From positions 1 to 42,713 of IMG/VR virus record IMGVR_UViG_3300046529_000624: a stretch of DNA of 42,713 nucleotides, one strand, 5' to 3'. The position numbers and the translations under genes are program-made. Shown here piece after piece: positions 40,766 to 42,713 of the stretch. This stretch comes from a virus. The notes below the pieces were generated by a model. The model saw only the letters and a list, made by a program, of their open reading frames with translations. It ran no database searches and was not told the DNA's origin. Every line of letters begins with the position of its first letter. Position 1 is the stretch's first letter.

Positions 40766-42684
40766 TTTATTTGTGTTCCTTCCGTTTTGTTTGCGGCGTC
40801 GGTGCCGATCAATCCTGCCATGTCCAATTGCATCGCGATATAAGCTTCGTCAACGAAAAGGTCGTTGCGCGCTTTCAATTGAATCCATTTGCCAATCACT
40901 TCCCCAGTTTTGGGGTGTCGTTCCTGAATTAATTCTTCCGATTCCATATGCGACAAATAATCTGTCGACACGTCATCCGGCGTTTCGAAATCCGTTTCCG
41001 CGCGCATCCACGCCAACCGGTCGCGAATACCTGCTTTCGAATACAACCAGAACATTGGTTCGCGCGGATCGGGCATCATTGTCCTTTTTCCGCCGACCGT
41101 CATCGGAACGTAATTGAACAACGGCGGACGGTTGACCATTTCATGTAACGGCCGTTCCGGTGAAAAAATCCGGCGTGCGCCTCCCGGGTGCGCGTAATAA
41201 TATTCTTTTCCTCCTTTGATCGCATTGAATCCGTGTTGCAAGCAAAAAAGGTAAACGTGCGTCGTGTCGTCACCGGAATCGACGACGACCTGCCACGGAT
41301 TCAAACCAGCGTCGTTCATCGCCGCGGCCGCTTGTTCGTCGGTTTCGAATTTCCCTTCAACGACCAACCGACTGCGAATCTTTTTCGCCGGTTCCGCTTT
41401 TACGTCACGCACTAATCCCCACCAATGCGGCAATTCTCCTTTTTGCCGTTCGCCCATTTGCCGGTCTAACGCGCCTAACCGCAACCGAGGTGCCGGCAAT
41501 CCGGCGCGCGATTTTTTAACGCCGGACGACAGGGAAATAGTTTCGCCGTGAATCGGAACGTCGTCCGGATCGTAAGGAACGCATTCGACTTCGCAAAGGT
41601 ATTTGCGCCACGGTTCCGGATCGCCAAAACGGCGTGCGCGTAATGCGGCGTGCTTCTTTTTAATTATGTCCAACCAATCTATGAAATCGACCGCGACAGA
41701 ATCATACGAAAACGACCGGTGCGTGCCGTCCGCGCCTTTGTTTCGCGGCGCGCCGTATCGGCTTAACATGCTGACTTCGCGCCGTTCGGCGACGTCGTTG
41801 CCGATTTGATAACCGCACGGCATTTGGTACCACACCTGCGCTTTCGTGTAATCGTAACCGCCGCCTTCGATTTTATCTAAATTCTTGTAACGGAGTCCGC
41901 CGAGCTCGGGATGTTTGTCATCCCACCGCGTCCGCATTTCGTGAAACACCGATCGGTGCTTGTTAGAACAACCAGGACAATAAGATTCCCAACGTTGATC
42001 GGTTCCGGCGCGGACCGCTTGATCCAGTTGATCGCCTTTCTTTCCGGCGTTCGATACGTCGAACGATTTCCGGTTCCATACCGCGCCGAGACGGTTGCGC
42101 GCCTTGTCGAGGTTGCCGGGTTTCCAATTGTGAATTTCTTCATTCAATTGCATCATGACCGTGGCCGAATCGAGCGATCCGGCGGCAAATGTCCCTTGCA
42201 CCTGCAGGAACGCGCGTAACAAATCCAATTCGCAAACGCGCAACCGATCGCCGGCGCGTGCGCGTGCGATGTCCGCGGCGAGGTTCGCTTCAAGTATTCC
42301 GAGGATGCGTTGATTCCACCTGAATTTCGCCGCGTCGTCGTCCGGCCAATTGTATTGAAACAATCCGCGGCCGAATTGCAGACAATACAACATGAACAAT
42401 TCGCCGGCCGCGGATCCTCCGGTTTGAACCGGCTTCATCAGCGTGACGATCCGCGCTTCGATGTCGCCGAGACCTTTCAATTCCGATTCGGCCGGCAACC
42501 AAATGCCTCGGCACGCGTGAAGGATCGGATCGCGTAACCACGGCGTCGCGACACAATCGAATCGTTGCGACAACGCCGACAACGGAAACCGGACGAATTC
42601 TTCTCCCCACGCGATCGGATTCGGCGGATCAGGCGTCCACGCGTCAAGCGCGCAATCAATCAATCGATCGGCGTAATCGTTCAT
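40762..42684 (-). CDS. Terminase large subunit (lambda gpA family)
   Basis: 640 residues, the usual gpA length. Visible family features: N-terminal FPLSALSQRF and DPILHACRG; a deviant Walker A, MKPVQTGGSAAGELF (K84-S91), as in lambda gpA; a Walker-B-like strand TVMMQLNEEIHNW (about 175-187) where the usual Asp is Asn; a zinc-like CPGC (236-239); GALDRQMGERQKGELPHWW leading to the RNase-H-fold nuclease, with VVVDSGDDTTHVYLFC (about 466-481) carrying the metal Asp. It translocates and cuts DNA at the portal. ATG 42684 is close to the window end, so a small subunit gene upstream, if present, is outside. Confidence 0.9.
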   Translation of the reverse strand: MNDYADRLIDCALDAWTPDPPNPIAWGEEFVRFPLSALSQRFDCVATPWLRDPILHACRGIWLPAESELKGLGDIEARIVTLMKPVQTGGSAAGELFMLYCLQFGRGLFQYNWPDDDAAKFRWNQRILGILEANLAADIARARAGDRLRVCELDLLRAFLQVQGTFAAGSLDSATVMMQLNEEIHNWKPGNLDKARNRLGAVWNRKSFDVSNAGKKGDQLDQAVRAGTDQRWESYCPGCSNKHRSVFHEMRTRWDDKHPELGGLRYKNLDKIEGGGYDYTKAQVWYQMPCGYQIGNDVAERREVSMLSRYGAPRNKGADGTHRSFSYDSVAVDFIDWLDIIKKKHAALRARRFGDPEPWRKYLCEVECVPYDPDDVPIHGETISLSSGVKKSRAGLPAPRLRLGALDRQMGERQKGELPHWWGLVRDVKAEPAKKIRSRLVVEGKFETDEQAAAAMNDAGLNPWQVVVDSGDDTTHVYLFCLQHGFNAIKGGKEYYYAHPGGARRIFSPERPLHEMVNRPPLFNYVPMTVGGKRTMMPDPREPMFWLYSKAGIRDRLAWMRAETDFETPDDVSTDYLSHMESEELIQERHPKTGEVIGKWIQLKARNDLFVDEAYIAMQLDMAGLIGTDAANKTEGTQIK

Positions 42685-42713
42685 CGCGTCAAATCAACCC
42701 ACGCCTTATCTAG

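Noticed and set aside
1-42713. Alternative genetic code (stop-codon reassignment)
   Set aside because: TAA, TAG and TGA all end genes at sensible places, mostly within ATGA-type junctions.
1-42713. tRNA genes, integrase, transposase
   Set aside because: No cloverleaf with a T-loop, no tyrosine or serine recombinase motif and no DDE element noticed on either strand; a tRNA scan was not possible here.
1-42713. Direct terminal repeats at the window ends
   Set aside because: The first and last bases share no visible repeat, so circularity rests only on the reading-frame argument.

Overview
The window is a stretch of a tailed bacteriophage genome (lambda-like head morphogenesis, probably a siphovirus), and may be close to a whole genome. 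Essentially every gene I can support lies on the minus strand, so the genome reads from position 42713 down to 1. Most neighbouring genes overlap by 4 bases (ATGA) or abut, which implies translational coupling. Intergenic gaps over about 100 bases occur at only three places (around 17000-17200, 39140-39285 and 40204-40352), and each holds a hairpin terminator. No stretch over 300 bases lacks a gene. I saw no tRNA, CRISPR array, insertion sequence, integrase, DNA polymerase or recognisable endolysin.

Layout in transcription order (right to left). 42684-38759: packaging and early head genes (GpA-type large terminase, a small HTH protein, several small unknowns, a gpW-position protein). 38762-33472: lambda-like head block (gpB-type portal, ClpP-type protease with a nested scaffold start, major capsid protein with an unexpected hydrophobic N-terminus, small head-completion candidates). 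33475-24629: three very large or large adhesin/depolymerase-type proteins built from beta-helix, LamG, fibronectin-III and Ig-like modules, each starting with a Sec signal peptide. 24632-17198: tail block with a short tape-measure candidate, a tail protein ending in two PKD domains, a two-TM holin-like protein and a lipoprotein, closed by a terminator.

17012-98: early/replication block. It starts with small unknown proteins and a lysine/proline/alanine-rich histone-H1-like protein. A recombination and replication module follows: a Fe-S RecB-like remnant, Sak4-type ATPase, DUF669-like ssDNA-binding candidate, Hjc-like resolvase, HTH-metallophosphoesterase, DUF6378 protein, YfbR-like HD phosphohydrolase, SF2 helicase, Toprim primase-like protein and DUF1376 protein. 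Within it sit possible modification/anti-restriction genes: an ABC-ATPase/GNAT fusion (COG2401 type, possibly Mom-like) and an adjacent methyltransferase and glycosyltransferase. There are also several small membrane and exported proteins.

Host: the Thr/Asn-rich exported adhesins with FnIII, LamG, PKD and beta-helix modules and many Sec signals resemble secreted proteins of Verrucomicrobiota-like bacteria. This is inference from protein style, not proof. The most unusual features are the Sec signals on proteins encoded inside the virion gene block, the membrane-anchor-like N-terminus of the capsid protein, the ABC-GNAT fusion, the catalytically gutted RecB/Cas4-like Fe-S protein, and a shared 16-bp motif at two transcription-unit boundaries.
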